From assembly GCF_004683885.1 (NCBI RefSeq), contig NZ_CP038440.1, forward strand, positions 530,001 to 594,000: a DNA stretch of 64,000 bases, read 5' to 3'. The position numbers were made by a program, and so were the translations under genes. The notes below the pieces were generated by a model. The model was not told the DNA's origin. It was given only the letters and a program-made list of their open reading frames with translations, and did no database searches. Of this stretch, positions 25,481-33,817 are shown in pieces; position 1 is the first letter of the stretch, and each line of letters starts with the position of its first letter. Source of the DNA: Brevundimonas sp. MF30-B (GTDB lineage Bacteria > Pseudomonadota > Alphaproteobacteria > Caulobacterales > Caulobacteraceae).

Positions 25481-26464
25481 ATGCCGGCCGATGCCCTGTT
25501 CCTGTTGTTAGGCCTCGTCCTGCTGATTGCGGGCGGGGATCTTCTCGTGCGCGGGGCGGTCCGGATAGCGGAGAGACTCCGTCTCTCGCCGATGCTCATC
25601 GGCCTGACGGTGGTGGGTATGGGCACCTCGACGCCCGAACTCGCCGCAAGCCTGAAGGCCAGCCTGGCCGGGTCTCCGGGCATCGCCCTCGGCAATATCG
25701 TGGGATCGAACATCGCCAACACACTCCTGATCCTCGGGGTGGCCGCCCTGATCGCACCCATCGCGGTCAATGCCCGCGCCCTGTGGCGCGATGGCGGCGT
25801 GGGCATCCTGGCGGCTCTGGCGCTGCTGGCCGCGGGTGCGACGGTGGGCCTGTCGCGCGAGGCCGGAATCGCCTTCCTGGTCCTGATGGCGGGGTACATC
25901 TACTACGCCTACCGCCAGGAGCGTCTGGGGGCCCCGCACAGCGCCGGCTATGATCGCGCCGTGGCGATGGAAGAAGTCGACCCGGCCCTGATCCCCCGCG
26001 CCCAGCCGGCGGGGCGACTGTCGGTCGCACTCCTGCTGTTCCTCGCCGGTCTCGCTCTGGTCGTAGGCGGCGGCAGTCTTCTGGTGGAGGCCGCCATCGG
26101 CATCGCCGAACAACTCGGTGTCAGCGACACCGTTATCGGACTTACGATCGTGGCGGTGGGGACGTCCCTGCCGGAACTGGTCACCTCCGCCTTGGCGGCC
26201 TGGCGCAGGCAGGGGGACATTGCCCTCGGCAATGTGCTAGGCTCCAACATCTACAACATCCTGTTCATCGGCGGCCTCACAGGGGCCGTGGCGCCCACCA
26301 CTGTGCCGGCCAGCATCATGGCCTTCGACCTCTGGGTCCTGGTCGTTGTCTCTCTGGTCGTGATGGTGTTCGCCTTTACGGGCGGTCGGCTGAGCAGACG
26401 GGAAGGCTTGGTTCTCGTCGCCGCCTATGTCGCCTACGCGGCCTACACCGCCGGCCTTTTCTGA
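25481..26464 (+). CDS. CaCA-family calcium/sodium (or proton) antiporter, YrbG-like
   Basis: A 327-residue inner-membrane exchanger with two inverted repeats. Repeat alpha-1 has GMGTSTPELAASL (about 47-59) and GNIVGSNIANTLLILG (about 70-85); alpha-2 has VAVGTSLPELVTS (about 224-236) and GNVLGSNIYNILFIGG (about 250-265). These acidic motifs bind the cation. About ten hydrophobic segments; full length. The 278-bp spacer before it shows no gene. Confidence 0.92.
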   Translation: MPADALFLLLGLVLLIAGGDLLVRGAVRIAERLRLSPMLIGLTVVGMGTSTPELAASLKASLAGSPGIALGNIVGSNIANTLLILGVAALIAPIAVNARALWRDGGVGILAALALLAAGATVGLSREAGIAFLVLMAGYIYYAYRQERLGAPHSAGYDRAVAMEEVDPALIPRAQPAGRLSVALLLFLAGLALVVGGGSLLVEAAIGIAEQLGVSDTVIGLTIVAVGTSLPELVTSALAAWRRQGDIALGNVLGSNIYNILFIGGLTGAVAPTTVPASIMAFDLWVLVVVSLVVMVFAFTGGRLSRREGLVLVAAYVAYAAYTAGLF

Positions 26465-26585
26465 ACGCGGCGGTCCTGGCCGGGTCGGTACCGTCATAAC
26501 CCGGCATGCAAGCCTTGCTGTTGGCGAACGCTCTGACTTTTGAGCTGGTCTATCGGTCCTGCTTATCGGTCGCATCACCATAACG

Positions 26586-26756
26586 CATTGGCGTCAGGCG
26601 GATGCGCGGCGCAGTCTGCTCATGCGGCCCGGGCCCCTCTGACGATCATTGCGATCGTGATGTCGGACCGCATCGGGTGCGCTCGATGCCGGGGTCCAGA
26701 CCTTCCAGAACCCTGATCCCGGCGGCGAGCGTGCCCCTCATTCAAGGAGAGGCTCG
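26586..26756 (+). promoter_or_regulatory. Conserved promoter plus structured 5' leader, copy C
   Basis: CATTGGC (26586-26592), 19 nt, CAGTCTG (26612-26618), 5 nt, leader from 26624. Hairpin 1 is ACGATC/GATCGT (26642-26658). Hairpin 2 is GCATCGGG (26670-26677), TGCG loop, CTCGATGC (26682-26689), which keeps pairing by one G-U in place of the G-C of copy B; GGACC (26665-26669) pairs with GGTCC (26693-26697). TTATCGG lies 23 bp upstream of CATTGGC, as in copy B. It precedes the second 42-residue peptide gene. Confidence 0.8.
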
Positions 26757-26885
26757 ATGACGACCCGTTCGACGCGCTGGTTCAAGCGCTACAGCACCCT
26801 GATAGCCCTTGGCATTGTGACGGCATTCTCATCGCTGCTCATGTCGGTTCGCGTAGCTCGGTCCAGGTCGCGCAAGGCCCGCTGA
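26757..26885 (+). CDS. Small membrane peptide, 42 aa (paralog 2)
   Basis: Begins MTTRSTRWFKRYSTLIALG and ends VRVARSRSRKAR. Same build as the peptide at 24562: basic start, one membrane-length hydrophobic segment, basic end. Differences between the copies are mostly conservative (R/K, M/I, F/L, V/L), which suggests selection on the protein. AAGGAGAGG ribosome site. No recognised family. Confidence 0.7.
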   Translation: MTTRSTRWFKRYSTLIALGIVTAFSSLLMSVRVARSRSRKAR

Positions 26886-26905
26886 ACCTCGGCGGACCTT
26901 CCAAA

Positions 26906-26934
26906 TCGACGGTGATCGATCCAATCACCGTCGA
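26906..26934 (+). terminator. Hairpin after peptide gene 2
   Basis: Perfect 11-bp stem TCGACGGTGAT / ATCACCGTCGA with a 7-nt loop, 21 bp after the stop codon. No U-tract follows. It probably stabilises or ends the short transcript. Confidence 0.5.
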
Positions 26935-27112
26935 CGACGGCGCCTAGCGGCTGAACATCCCGCTTTCGGTTTGGCGCGGATAAAGGCGGCGGGGGATCGC
27001 CACCCGTTTCGGCGTGTTGATCCTGTGTGCCAATTGCGTAGCCGTGCTACCATCCGGCCCGCATTCCTTGGCGGGCATCGCTCACCACAGCCTTATCCAT
27101 CGGAGATTCGAT

Positions 27113-27400
27113 ATGCCCCTTCTGCTATGCCCCAACGACAACGCCTCAATGACAACCGTCAACCGCAGCGGCGTCGAGTTTGACATGTGTCCGACTTGTC
27201 GGGGCGTGTGGCTTGACCGCGGCGAACTGGAAAAGCTGATCGAGGATGGTGGCAGTCAAGGTGGACAGTCGCCCACGCCAACGACTTACGCGATGCGCCC
27301 ACCAGAGCGTGATCACCGCAGAGATCGCGACGACGAATTCGGTCGTGACGAAGGTTACCGCAAGAAGAAGCGTCGCGACATCTTCGATATCTTTGACTGA
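27113..27400 (+). CDS. TFIIB-type zinc-ribbon protein
   Basis: A 95-residue protein. The N-terminal half is a zf-TFIIB-like ribbon: LLCPNDNASM (Cys about 5), then FDMCPTCRGVWLDRGELEKLI (Cys pair about 25-28), typical of this small family. The C-terminal half is charged (Arg/Asp/Lys) and ends RRDIFDIFD, a motif common in these proteins. Function unknown. GGAGA precedes the ATG. The 282 bp after it show no convincing gene. Confidence 0.8.
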   Translation: MPLLLCPNDNASMTTVNRSGVEFDMCPTCRGVWLDRGELEKLIEDGGSQGGQSPTPTTYAMRPPERDHRRDRDDEFGRDEGYRKKKRRDIFDIFD

Positions 27401-27682
27401 GCAATTCGAACCGATTAACTTTTCATTGATAGGCATCGGCCACTGCTGAAAGTCGATTGGGATCAGCTGCGCTGGCCGTTCCGTGTGCGACAAGGCATCC
27501 CAGACAAGGACCAGAAGATACCGATGCGCGATGTCTTGCTTCAAATCGACACCTAACCTATGGCGAATATCGATACCTGAACACGTCAGCATGCCGACAG
27601 TTCGCCGACAGCGGCAACCCGATTATGGGCATCTACGCGGGACGTAGGCATAGATCTGCCGGAACGGCAGTTCGTCCCGTGC

Positions 27683-28003
27683 TCACGCTGGCGCGTGCAG
27701 CTGCTCGATCCGTTCCAGCTCGCCGCGGCCCTCAATCGCGGCCTTGGACAGGTCGTGCGTGGTCTGGAGGTTGATCCAGTACTGAGGGGATGTGCCGAAG
27801 ACCTTGGCCAAGCGCAGCGCCGTATCGGCGGTGATGGACTGCTTCTCACGCACCAGGCGCTCTATACGGGCCCGGTCCTTAAGGCCCATCGCCTTGGCGA
27901 GGGCACCGGCGCTGAGATCGTAAGCGGGCAGGTAGTCTTCCCGAAGGTGCTCGCCAGGGTGCGGCGCGGGGGCCGCGAAGTTGGCGAAGTCATGCGTCGC
28001 CAT
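27683..28003 (-). CDS. higA: HigA-family antitoxin
   Basis: A 106-residue XRE-type antitoxin: HPGEHLREDYLPAYDLS (about 15-31), a helix-turn-helix around ALAKAMGLKDRARIERLV and TADTALRLAKVFGTSPQYWINLQ (about 58-80), the HigA/VapI signature. It lies 55 bp after higB on the same strand, the toxin-first order typical of higBA. It should bind HigB and the operator upstream. Confidence 0.9.
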   Translation of the reverse strand: MATHDFANFAAPAPHPGEHLREDYLPAYDLSAGALAKAMGLKDRARIERLVREKQSITADTALRLAKVFGTSPQYWINLQTTHDLSKAAIEGRGELERIEQLHAPA

Positions 28004-28058
28004 CGGCGGACTTCTCTCTTTCTGGCCCGACACCCGGGCCGTTCCACCAAGCCCCCGC

Positions 28059-28340
28059 TCAGTGGTAATCGACGAACTCAACGTCCTCCGGACCCTGATC
28101 GGTCCATCGGAAGCAGATGCGGAACTGGTCGTTCACACTGATCGACCACTGCCCCGCCCGATCCTCCTGGAGGCGGTGCAGACGGTTTCCCGGCGGATGT
28201 TTGAGATCATCGAGCCGCGTCGCCGCATCCAGCTGGAAGAGGCTTCGCCGCACCCGCTTGAAGAGGTCCGCCGGGAAACCCTTGGGGCAGTTGCCCTCAA
28301 AGACCTCCCTAGCTTGCTTGCCCTTCCAACTGAGGATCAC
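28059..28340 (-). CDS. higB: HigB/RelE-type mRNA interferase toxin
   Basis: A 93-residue RelE/ParE-fold toxin that should cleave mRNA at the ribosome. Recognisable parts: ILSWKGKQAREVFEG start, FKRVRRSLFQLDAAT, LKHPPGNRLHRL, and QWSISVNDQFRICFRW near the end, all typical of HigB. The GTG start at 28340 gives family length; an upstream extension to 28391 is possible but unlikely since it runs over the operator. Confidence 0.9.
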   Translation of the reverse strand: MILSWKGKQAREVFEGNCPKGFPADLFKRVRRSLFQLDAATRLDDLKHPPGNRLHRLQEDRAGQWSISVNDQFRICFRWTDQGPEDVEFVDYH

Positions 28341-28364
28341 GGCGAGAGCCTTCCACGCACAGCT

Positions 28365-28415
28365 TGTAGCGAGACGTGCTACACAAGTCAAGCTTTTGTA
28401 GCGCGATTCGCTACA
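28365..28415. promoter_or_regulatory. Twin operator upstream of higBA
   Basis: Two copies of TGTAGC-N7-GCTACA at 28365-28383 and 28397-28415. Their centres are 32 bp apart, about three helical turns, which suits cooperative binding of HigA or HigBA complexes for autorepression. The second copy extends to TGTAGCG-N5-CGCTACA. Confidence 0.75.
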
Positions 28416-28463
28416 TCGGTGACTCGCTTGGAGTCGGCCATTTCGCGTGGGCCTACGGCAGCA

Positions 28464-28694
28464 TCAGAGCTTCAATCGAACACCTGGTCCGCATTGCGAA
28501 TCCGGTGGGAGAAAGACAACGCCGGCATTCTCTAGCGCGTCCTGCATGCGTCGCATGTTGCTCGTGAGGATCGCCCCTTTCCCAGCTTCGAACCGAAGGA
28601 TGGTCGAGTCGGCGACGCCGGACAGCGACGACAACTCTCTGACGCTAATCTTCAGCGCTGCACGAGCCATTCGGACTTGGCTGGGCTCCAACAT
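28464..28694 (-). CDS. Small XRE-family transcriptional regulator
   Basis: A 76-residue helix-turn-helix protein (VRMARAALKISVRELSSLSG, then ADSTILRFEAGKGAI), of the compact XRE type common on mobile elements. The ATG at 28694 was chosen over the upstream one at 28775 because the HTH begins directly after it. GC content is lower than that of flanking housekeeping genes, in line with transfer. Confidence 0.8.
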   Translation of the reverse strand: MLEPSQVRMARAALKISVRELSSLSGVADSTILRFEAGKGAILTSNMRRMQDALENAGVVFLPPDSQCGPGVRLKL

Positions 28695-28829
28695 GAAAGA
28701 AATTCCTTCTTGCGTGACGGAATTTCGTTGACTCACTCGCGGAAATTCGGTCGAGTGTAGGTGAAATTCCATCAAACTCCACCGTTCAGCATGTTCTGAG
28801 CGACCGGGCAGCTGCGCGGGAGGTCACGC

Positions 28830-29303
28830 ATGCTTGGCCACCGACACGTATCGTTATCGAAGCGGAGGGGAGGGCGACGTCCTCCCGACCATCGTTTAGC
28901 CGCTGCCTTCCTCCGCAACGCCCGCACCTTCCACGCCATGGCCTGGACCAAGCATGACCGCTCAGGGGGCAGATCGGCCTACCCGAGCGCAATTGCCATA
29001 GAACTCGGCTTGAAGGCCTATCTCCTCCATCGCGGGTTCTCCGACGACTGGAACCGCATCCATCTGCGTCATGATCTGAAGAAGGCTCTCCGGTGCGCCC
29101 GGCTGGCCGGACTGCGAGACTTGCCAGTTGGGTTAGCCGACCTCGCCGCAGTCCTTGGACCGCTCTACGCCTCAGGGAATTTGCGATCCGGTTTGGTCGA
29201 GCCGGTCCTGCCGATTTCGCCCGAGGTCGCCGACAGAGTGATCAGTGGCCTTCTGGACCTCGTCGAGGCTGCCATCGGGGTCGAAGGACAGGTAGGGCCA
29301 TGA
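28830..29303 (+). CDS. HEPN-like domain protein
   Basis: A 157-residue helical protein. The stretch YPSAIAIELGLKAYLL (about 51-66) followed by HLRHDLKKALRCARLAGL (about 75-92) resembles HEPN-domain proteins, which occur in RNase toxins and defence systems. The catalytic Arg-x4-6-His motif is not clearly present. GGGAGG precedes the ATG. Its stop overlaps the next gene by ATGA, so the two are coupled. Confidence 0.5.
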   Translation: MLGHRHVSLSKRRGGRRPPDHRLAAAFLRNARTFHAMAWTKHDRSGGRSAYPSAIAIELGLKAYLLHRGFSDDWNRIHLRHDLKKALRCARLAGLRDLPVGLADLAAVLGPLYASGNLRSGLVEPVLPISPEVADRVISGLLDLVEAAIGVEGQVGP

Positions 29304-29572
29304 GCCTTGGCTGGTTCCGATGCGGGCGAGGGCGCACGCAGGCCGCAGAACCGGACGGGCGTCGTGTTCTGGTGCGAGCGATCCAGCAACTGCCGCCCGA
29401 ATGCCACGACGTCTTCGTTCTGCACCGATTCGAGGACATGCCGCTGGACGAGGTCGCAGCGCATCTCGGGATCGACCAAGCATTGGCCGAAGCGCGCCTG
29501 GCCGAGGCGCTCGTCCGGCTGTGCGGTGTGGTCGACGAGGCGGAAGCGCGGCACTCTTCTGAACGCTCGTGA
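29300..29572 (+). CDS. Sigma-70 region 4-like DNA-binding protein
   Basis: A 90-residue protein with a sigma-factor region 4 helix-turn-helix (IQQLPPECHDVFVLHRFEDM, then LDEVAAHLGIDQALAEARL) but no region 2, so it cannot act as a full sigma factor. Such small proteins are common on alphaproteobacterial mobile elements. It is translationally coupled to the HEPN-like gene. Confidence 0.65.
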   Translation: MSLGWFRCGRGRTQAAEPDGRRVLVRAIQQLPPECHDVFVLHRFEDMPLDEVAAHLGIDQALAEARLAEALVRLCGVVDEAEARHSSERS

Positions 29573-29854
29573 GGGTCGAGGGCAGGATAGGCTTTGCGCC
29601 GGCATTGTCTGACAGGCTTGGCCGTATTGACCCTCATTGCGTGGTGGCGAGCAGCGCCGTTCGCCCGCTTCAACCCCGCTTCGCGCCCTGCGGGCTGCGG
29701 CAAGGCCGCAGGCATTGACCCGGTCGGCCGCCGCCGCTGAGGGCTTGGCGCGGATCGAGGGGTCGATCCGCTTTGCGAGAAAGCGGCGGCCGGAGGTTTG
29801 CGAGGGAGAGGTTACGAATATGCGCGCGGTTATAGAGCGGACAGCTTGGCGGGC

Positions 29855-30049
29855 ATGCACGTCCAGCCGTCATCAGAGCCCCTGGCGCGTCGGGGTCGGA
29901 CTCCGCCCGCCCGTCGAATTGGCGTACAGTCGGCCTTCCACGTCACCGACACCTGGCCCGATGATCTCCCGATCAGCCCGGCCGAGCTTCTGGCGGTGGA
30001 GGCGTGGCTTGGCGAGGTGCTCGACGAGATTCTGGGTCCGCGCCTCTGA
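29855..30049 (+). CDS. Small protein upstream of the recombinase
   Basis: About 64 residues ending WPDDLPISPAELLAVEAWLG and EVLDEILGPRL, an acidic helical tail; the first third is Arg/Pro-rich. It lies 12 bp before the recombinase and may be its co-expressed partner. The start is unsure: a TTG at 29798 is possible. Another frame (ATG 29820 to stop 30065) overlaps the recombinase start, but its composition is not protein-like. The 280 bp before it hold only low-information sequence. Confidence 0.5.
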   Translation: MHVQPSSEPLARRGRTPPARRIGVQSAFHVTDTWPDDLPISPAELLAVEAWLGEVLDEILGPRL

Positions 30050-30061
30050 GAGGAGCAGGAC

Positions 30062-31735
30062 ATGACCCGGAAACCTATTGCCACGACAGCAGGCGTTCAG
30101 ACCCGGGCTGCCCTCTACCTTCGGGTCTCGACCGGACGGCAGGCCGTCAATGACCTGTCGATCCCTGACCAGCGCCGTCAGCTTGAAGCCTACTGCGAGA
30201 CCAAGGGATGGGAGGCAACCGCGGAGTATGTGGAGCCGGGCAACACCGCCACCGACGACCGGCGCCCATCTTTCCAATCCATGATCGAGGCGGCGCTGGC
30301 CAAGCCGCCAGCGTTCGACGTGATCGTGGTGCACAGCTTCTCGCGGTTCTTCCGCGACCAGTTCCAGTTCGAGTTCTACGTCCGGAAGCTGGCGACGAAC
30401 GGGGTGCGTCTGGTCTCGATCACCCAAGAGCTGGGCGACGACCCCATGAGCGTGATGATGCGCCAGATCATGACGCTCTTCGACGAGTATCAATCCCGCG
30501 AGAACGCCAAACACACGCTACGAGCCATGAAGGAGAACGCCCGCCAGGGGTTCTGGAACGGCGCCCGGCCGCCCATCGGCTACCGCATCGTCGCGGCCGA
30601 GCAGCGCGGGGCCAAGATCAAGAAGACGCTGGAGATCGATCCGCTCCAGGCCGAGACGGTTCGGACCATCTATCGCTGGGCGCTTACCGGCGATGGCGCG
30701 CAGGGGCCGATGGGACTGAAGACCATTGCGACGCGGCTCAACGATCAGAACATCCGCACGCGAGACGGCGGGCGCTGGGGGATCGGCACGGTCCATCAGA
30801 TTCTGACCCGCTCGACCTACATGGGCGAGCATCGGTTCAACACGCGAGACCACAAGACCAGGACGCCGAAGCCTGAGTCCGAGCACGCTGTCATGGCCGT
30901 GCCGCCCATTGTTTCGAAGGCGGACCATGAGGCTGTCCGTGCGCGCCTGGCGTCGCGGAATCCGAAGTGGACGCCGCCGCGCGTCTCGACCGGGCCGAAC
31001 CTGCTGACGGGCATCTGCTTCTGCGGATTCTGCGGCGGCGCCATGACCCTGAGGACAGGAAAGGGTCAGGCGGGCGGCCAGTATCGCTACTACGCTTGTT
31101 CAACCAGGGCTCGGATGGGCGAGGCGGGATGCACTGGTTTGGCCGTTCCCATGCACAAGCTGGATGATGCGATCATCGACCACCTGGAAACCCGACTGCT
31201 CGACCCGGAGCGTCTCGCGGCGCTGATGGAGCAGCTTCTGGATCGCCGCCAGGAATGGGCCGACCAGAGGCGCAGCCACATTGCGGAGATGCGCAAACGC
31301 GCGACCGAGGCCGAGGCCAAGCTGAACCGGCTCTATGAGGCCATCGAGAACGGCCTGCTGGCGCCGGACGACGCTTCGCTGAAAGATCGCGTCGCTGAGC
31401 TTTCCAGCACGCGCGATCAGGCCAGGGCGGACGCCGAGCGCATCAGCGCCTCAGTGGAGCGGTTGGCGCCCACGATCACACCGGACGCCTTGGCGCGTTT
31501 CGCCACCGTCGCGCGACGCAAGCTGCGGGATCGCACCAGCGGCTATCGGCGCGATCATCTCCGCGCTCTGACGCAGCGGGTGGAGGTCATCAGCAAGACC
31601 GAGGCGCGCATCATCGGCTCGCGAACGGAGCTTCTGCGGGCCCTGGCGTCCAGTGGTGGTGGGAATTACGCCGCCGCTGGCGGAGTTCTCGGTTTTAAAC
31701 CGAAGTGGCGCACCCGAGAGGATTCGAACCTCTGA
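30062..31735 (+). CDS. Large serine recombinase (site-specific integrase)
   Basis: A 557-residue serine integrase: N-terminal resolvase domain with catalytic Ser in [12 protein letters not shown] (about residue 22) and the Arg patch [13 protein letters not shown]; a recombinase domain (about 165-290, [14 protein letters not shown]); a zinc ribbon ([14 protein letters not shown], with YYACSTR and GCTG); and a coiled-coil stretch (about 395-460). The last nine or so codons (WRTREDSNL) are read from the antisense of the tRNA-Arg 3' end, so the gene abuts the attachment site. It probably inserted the 27.5-31.7 kb element. Confidence 0.93.
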   Translation: MTRKPIATTAGVQTRAALYLRVSTGRQAVNDLSIPDQRRQLEAYCETKGWEATAEYVEPGNTATDDRRPSFQSMIEAALAKPPAFDVIVVHSFSRFFRDQFQFEFYVRKLATNGVRLVSITQELGDDPMSVMMRQIMTLFDEYQSRENAKHTLRAMKENARQGFWNGARPPIGYRIVAAEQRGAKIKKTLEIDPLQAETVRTIYRWALTGDGAQGPMGLKTIATRLNDQNIRTRDGGRWGIGTVHQILTRSTYMGEHRFNTRDHKTRTPKPESEHAVMAVPPIVSKADHEAVRARLASRNPKWTPPRVSTGPNLLTGICFCGFCGGAMTLRTGKGQAGGQYRYYACSTRARMGEAGCTGLAVPMHKLDDAIIDHLETRLLDPERLAALMEQLLDRRQEWADQRRSHIAEMRKRATEAEAKLNRLYEAIENGLLAPDDASLKDRVAELSSTRDQARADAERISASVERLAPTITPDALARFATVARRKLRDRTSGYRRDHLRALTQRVEVISKTEARIIGSRTELLRALASSGGGNYAAAGGVLGFKPKWRTREDSNL

Positions 31736-31782
31736 CCCCTGCCTTCGGAGGGCAGTACTCTATCCAGCTGAGCTACGGGTGC
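31706..31782 (-). tRNA. tRNA-Arg(CCG)
   Basis: The minus strand folds as a full cloverleaf: acceptor GCACCCG/CGGGTGC, D arm AGCTCAGCTGGATAGAGT, anticodon stem CTGCC/GGCAG with loop CTCCGAA (anticodon CCG), T arm AGAGGTTCGAATCCTCT, encoded CCA at the 3' end (31708-31706). Its 3' 30 bp overlap the end of the recombinase gene, which marks it as the integration site. Confidence 0.95.
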
Positions 31783-31940
31783 GTCGCGGCCTAGGACCGG
31801 AGCGGCTGCTTACAGCATGGGCAAGACCGTCTCAATCCCCGATGCACGATCCGACCCAACGGCTTCGCTTTGCGCCGGGCGCGCGGCCTCGCTATACCGC
31901 GCGCACCCTTTTCCTTCCCGACCACAGACAGAGAGAGCGC

Positions 31941-33161
31941 ATGGCCAAGATCAAGGTCGCAAACCCCATCGTGGACATCGACGGCGACGAGATGACCCGC
32001 ATCATCTGGCAGATGATCAAGGACAAGCTGGTCTTCCCGTATCTGGACCTGGAGCTGGACTATTACGACCTGGGCATGGAGCACCGCGACGCCACCGACG
32101 ACCAGGTGACGATCGACGCCGCCCACGCCATCCAGAAGCACGGCGTCGGCGTGAAGTGCGCCACCATCACGCCGGACGAGGCGCGGGTCGAGGAGTTCGG
32201 CCTGAAGAAGATGTGGAAGTCGCCCAACGGCACCATCCGCAACATCCTGGGTGGCGTGGTCTTCCGCGAGCCGATCATCTGCTCGAACGTGCCGCGCCTG
32301 GTGCCTGGCTGGACCCAGCCGATCGTCGTCGGCCGTCACGCCTTCGGCGACCAGTACAAGGCCACCGACTTCCTGATGCCGGGCGCCGGCACCCTGTCGA
32401 TCAAGTTCGTCGGCGACGACGGCCAGGTGATCGAGCACGAGGTGTTCAAGTCGCCGTCGGCCGGCGTGGCCATGGGCATGTACAATCTGGACGACTCGAT
32501 CCGCGACTTCGCGCGCGCCTCGTTCAGCTATGGCCTGAACCGCAACTATCCGGTCTATCTGTCGACCAAGAACACCATCCTGAAAGCCTATGACGGCCGC
32601 TTCAAGGACCTGTTCCAGGAAGTGTTCGACGCCGAATACGCCGACAAGTTCAAGGCCGCCGGCCTGACCTATGAGCACCGCCTGATCGACGACATGGTGG
32701 CGGCGGCCATCAAGTGGTCGGGCGGCTTCGTCTGGGCGTGCAAGAACTACGACGGCGACGTGCAGTCCGACGTGGTGGCGCAGGGCTTCGGCTCTCTGGG
32801 CTTGATGACTTCGGTGCTGATGACGCCTGACGGCCGCGTGATGGAGACCGAGGCCGCCCACGGCACCGTGACCCGCCACTATCGCCAGCACCAAAAGGGC
32901 GAGGCCACCTCGACCAACTCGATCGCCTCGATCTTCGCCTGGACCCGCGGCTTCAAGCACCGCGCCAAGCTGGACGGCAACGCCGAGCTGAACGAGTTCG
33001 CCGAAACGCTGGAGAAGGTCGTGGTCGACACGGTCGAGTCCGGCTTGATGACCAAGGACCTGGCCCTGCTGGTCGGCGATCAGCAGAGCTGGCTGACCAC
33101 CGAAGGCTTCCTCGACAAGGTGTCGGAGAACCTGCGCAAGGCCCTGCCCCAGCTGGGCTGA
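31941..33161 (+). CDS. icd: NADP-dependent isocitrate dehydrogenase
   Basis: Oxidative decarboxylation of isocitrate to 2-oxoglutarate in the TCA cycle. The 406-residue product is of the eukaryotic-like dimeric type common in alphaproteobacteria: [14 protein letters not shown] (about 9-22), the substrate-binding SPNGTIRN (about 95-102), metal-binding [11 protein letters not shown] (about 249-259) and the NADP-site [13 protein letters not shown] (about 308-320). GAGAGAG precedes the ATG at 31941. A strong terminator follows. Confidence 0.97.
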   Translation: MAKIKVANPIVDIDGDEMTRIIWQMIKDKLVFPYLDLELDYYDLGMEHRDATDDQVTIDAAHAIQKHGVGVKCATITPDEARVEEFGLKKMWKSPNGTIRNILGGVVFREPIICSNVPRLVPGWTQPIVVGRHAFGDQYKATDFLMPGAGTLSIKFVGDDGQVIEHEVFKSPSAGVAMGMYNLDDSIRDFARASFSYGLNRNYPVYLSTKNTILKAYDGRFKDLFQEVFDAEYADKFKAAGLTYEHRLIDDMVAAAIKWSGGFVWACKNYDGDVQSDVVAQGFGSLGLMTSVLMTPDGRVMETEAAHGTVTRHYRQHQKGEATSTNSIASIFAWTRGFKHRAKLDGNAELNEFAETLEKVVVDTVESGLMTKDLALLVGDQQSWLTTEGFLDKVSENLRKALPQLG

Positions 33162-33178
33162 GCCATCACCCAATCGTC

Positions 33179-33207
33179 AGGCCCGCCGGATCGCCTCCGG
33201 CGGGCCT
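33179..33207 (+). terminator. Intrinsic terminator of icd
   Basis: AGGCCCGCCGG / CCGGCGGGCCT, 11-bp stem with a 7-nt loop, followed by TTCTGATTTT. Confidence 0.9.
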
Positions 33208-33246
33208 TTCTGATTTTATGACCGCATCCGAAGGCCGGGAGGGCTC

Positions 33247-33816
33247 ATGGGTCGCAAGCGCATCGTCGGGGCGGTCGTCGTCCTTCTGGTCCTGTTCGCC
33301 GCCGTTTGGCTGGCGTCGCCGATCCTGACCGCGCGCGCGGTGATCCAGGCCGGCAAGGACGGCGACGAGGCGCGGCTGGAGCAGCACGTCGACTTCCCGG
33401 CGCTGCGCGCCAGCCTCAAGGACGAGCTGGGCGCCCGGCTGAGCCAGGAGATGCGCGACGACCCGCGCCTGTCGGGCGGCCTGGGCGGCCTGGGCATGCT
33501 GCTGGCGCCGTCGCTGGTGTCTGGCGCGGTGGACGCCCTGGTCACGCCGCGCGCCGTGGCCTTCATGGTCCAGGAGGCCCGCGCCCCCGAACCCGCCGAC
33601 GCCGTCCGCCCCGTCGAGGCCGAGCCCGAAGCTGCGCGCGAGCCCGGCCGGCGCGTGCGCCAGGCCTGGGCCTATCGCGACCTGAACACCTTCGCTGTCA
33701 CCCTGTGGCGCGAAGACCGGGCCGACGACCGCCTGGCTCTGTTGCTGGAGCGCCGTGGCCTATTCGAGTGGAAACTGGCGGCCGTCGATCTCACGCCCGA
33801 ATCCTCACGCTCTTAA
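33247..33816 (+). CDS. DUF2939 domain protein, membrane-anchored
   Basis: A 189-residue protein with an N-terminal anchor (IVGAVVVLLVLFAAVWLASP, about 6-25) and a DUF2939 domain after it (TARAVIQAGKDGDEARLEQHVDFPALR pattern). The middle is acidic and Pro/Ala-rich. Probably periplasmic; function unknown. It converges with pyrF, one base apart. Confidence 0.8.
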   Translation: MGRKRIVGAVVVLLVLFAAVWLASPILTARAVIQAGKDGDEARLEQHVDFPALRASLKDELGARLSQEMRDDPRLSGGLGGLGMLLAPSLVSGAVDALVTPRAVAFMVQEARAPEPADAVRPVEAEPEAAREPGRRVRQAWAYRDLNTFAVTLWREDRADDRLALLLERRGLFEWKLAAVDLTPESSRS

Positions 33817-33817
33817 C

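Noticed and set aside
29820..30065. 81-codon frame with a GAGAGG ribosome site, overlapping the recombinase start
   Set aside because: Arg/Ser/Pro-rich translation typical of an antisense or shifted frame; the other frame in the same place gives a plausible acidic helical protein.
27400..31706. Second copy of the tRNA-Arg 3' end marking the left element boundary
   Set aside because: Only isolated GATTCG words were seen (for example near 27105 and 28405), too short to call an attachment repeat.
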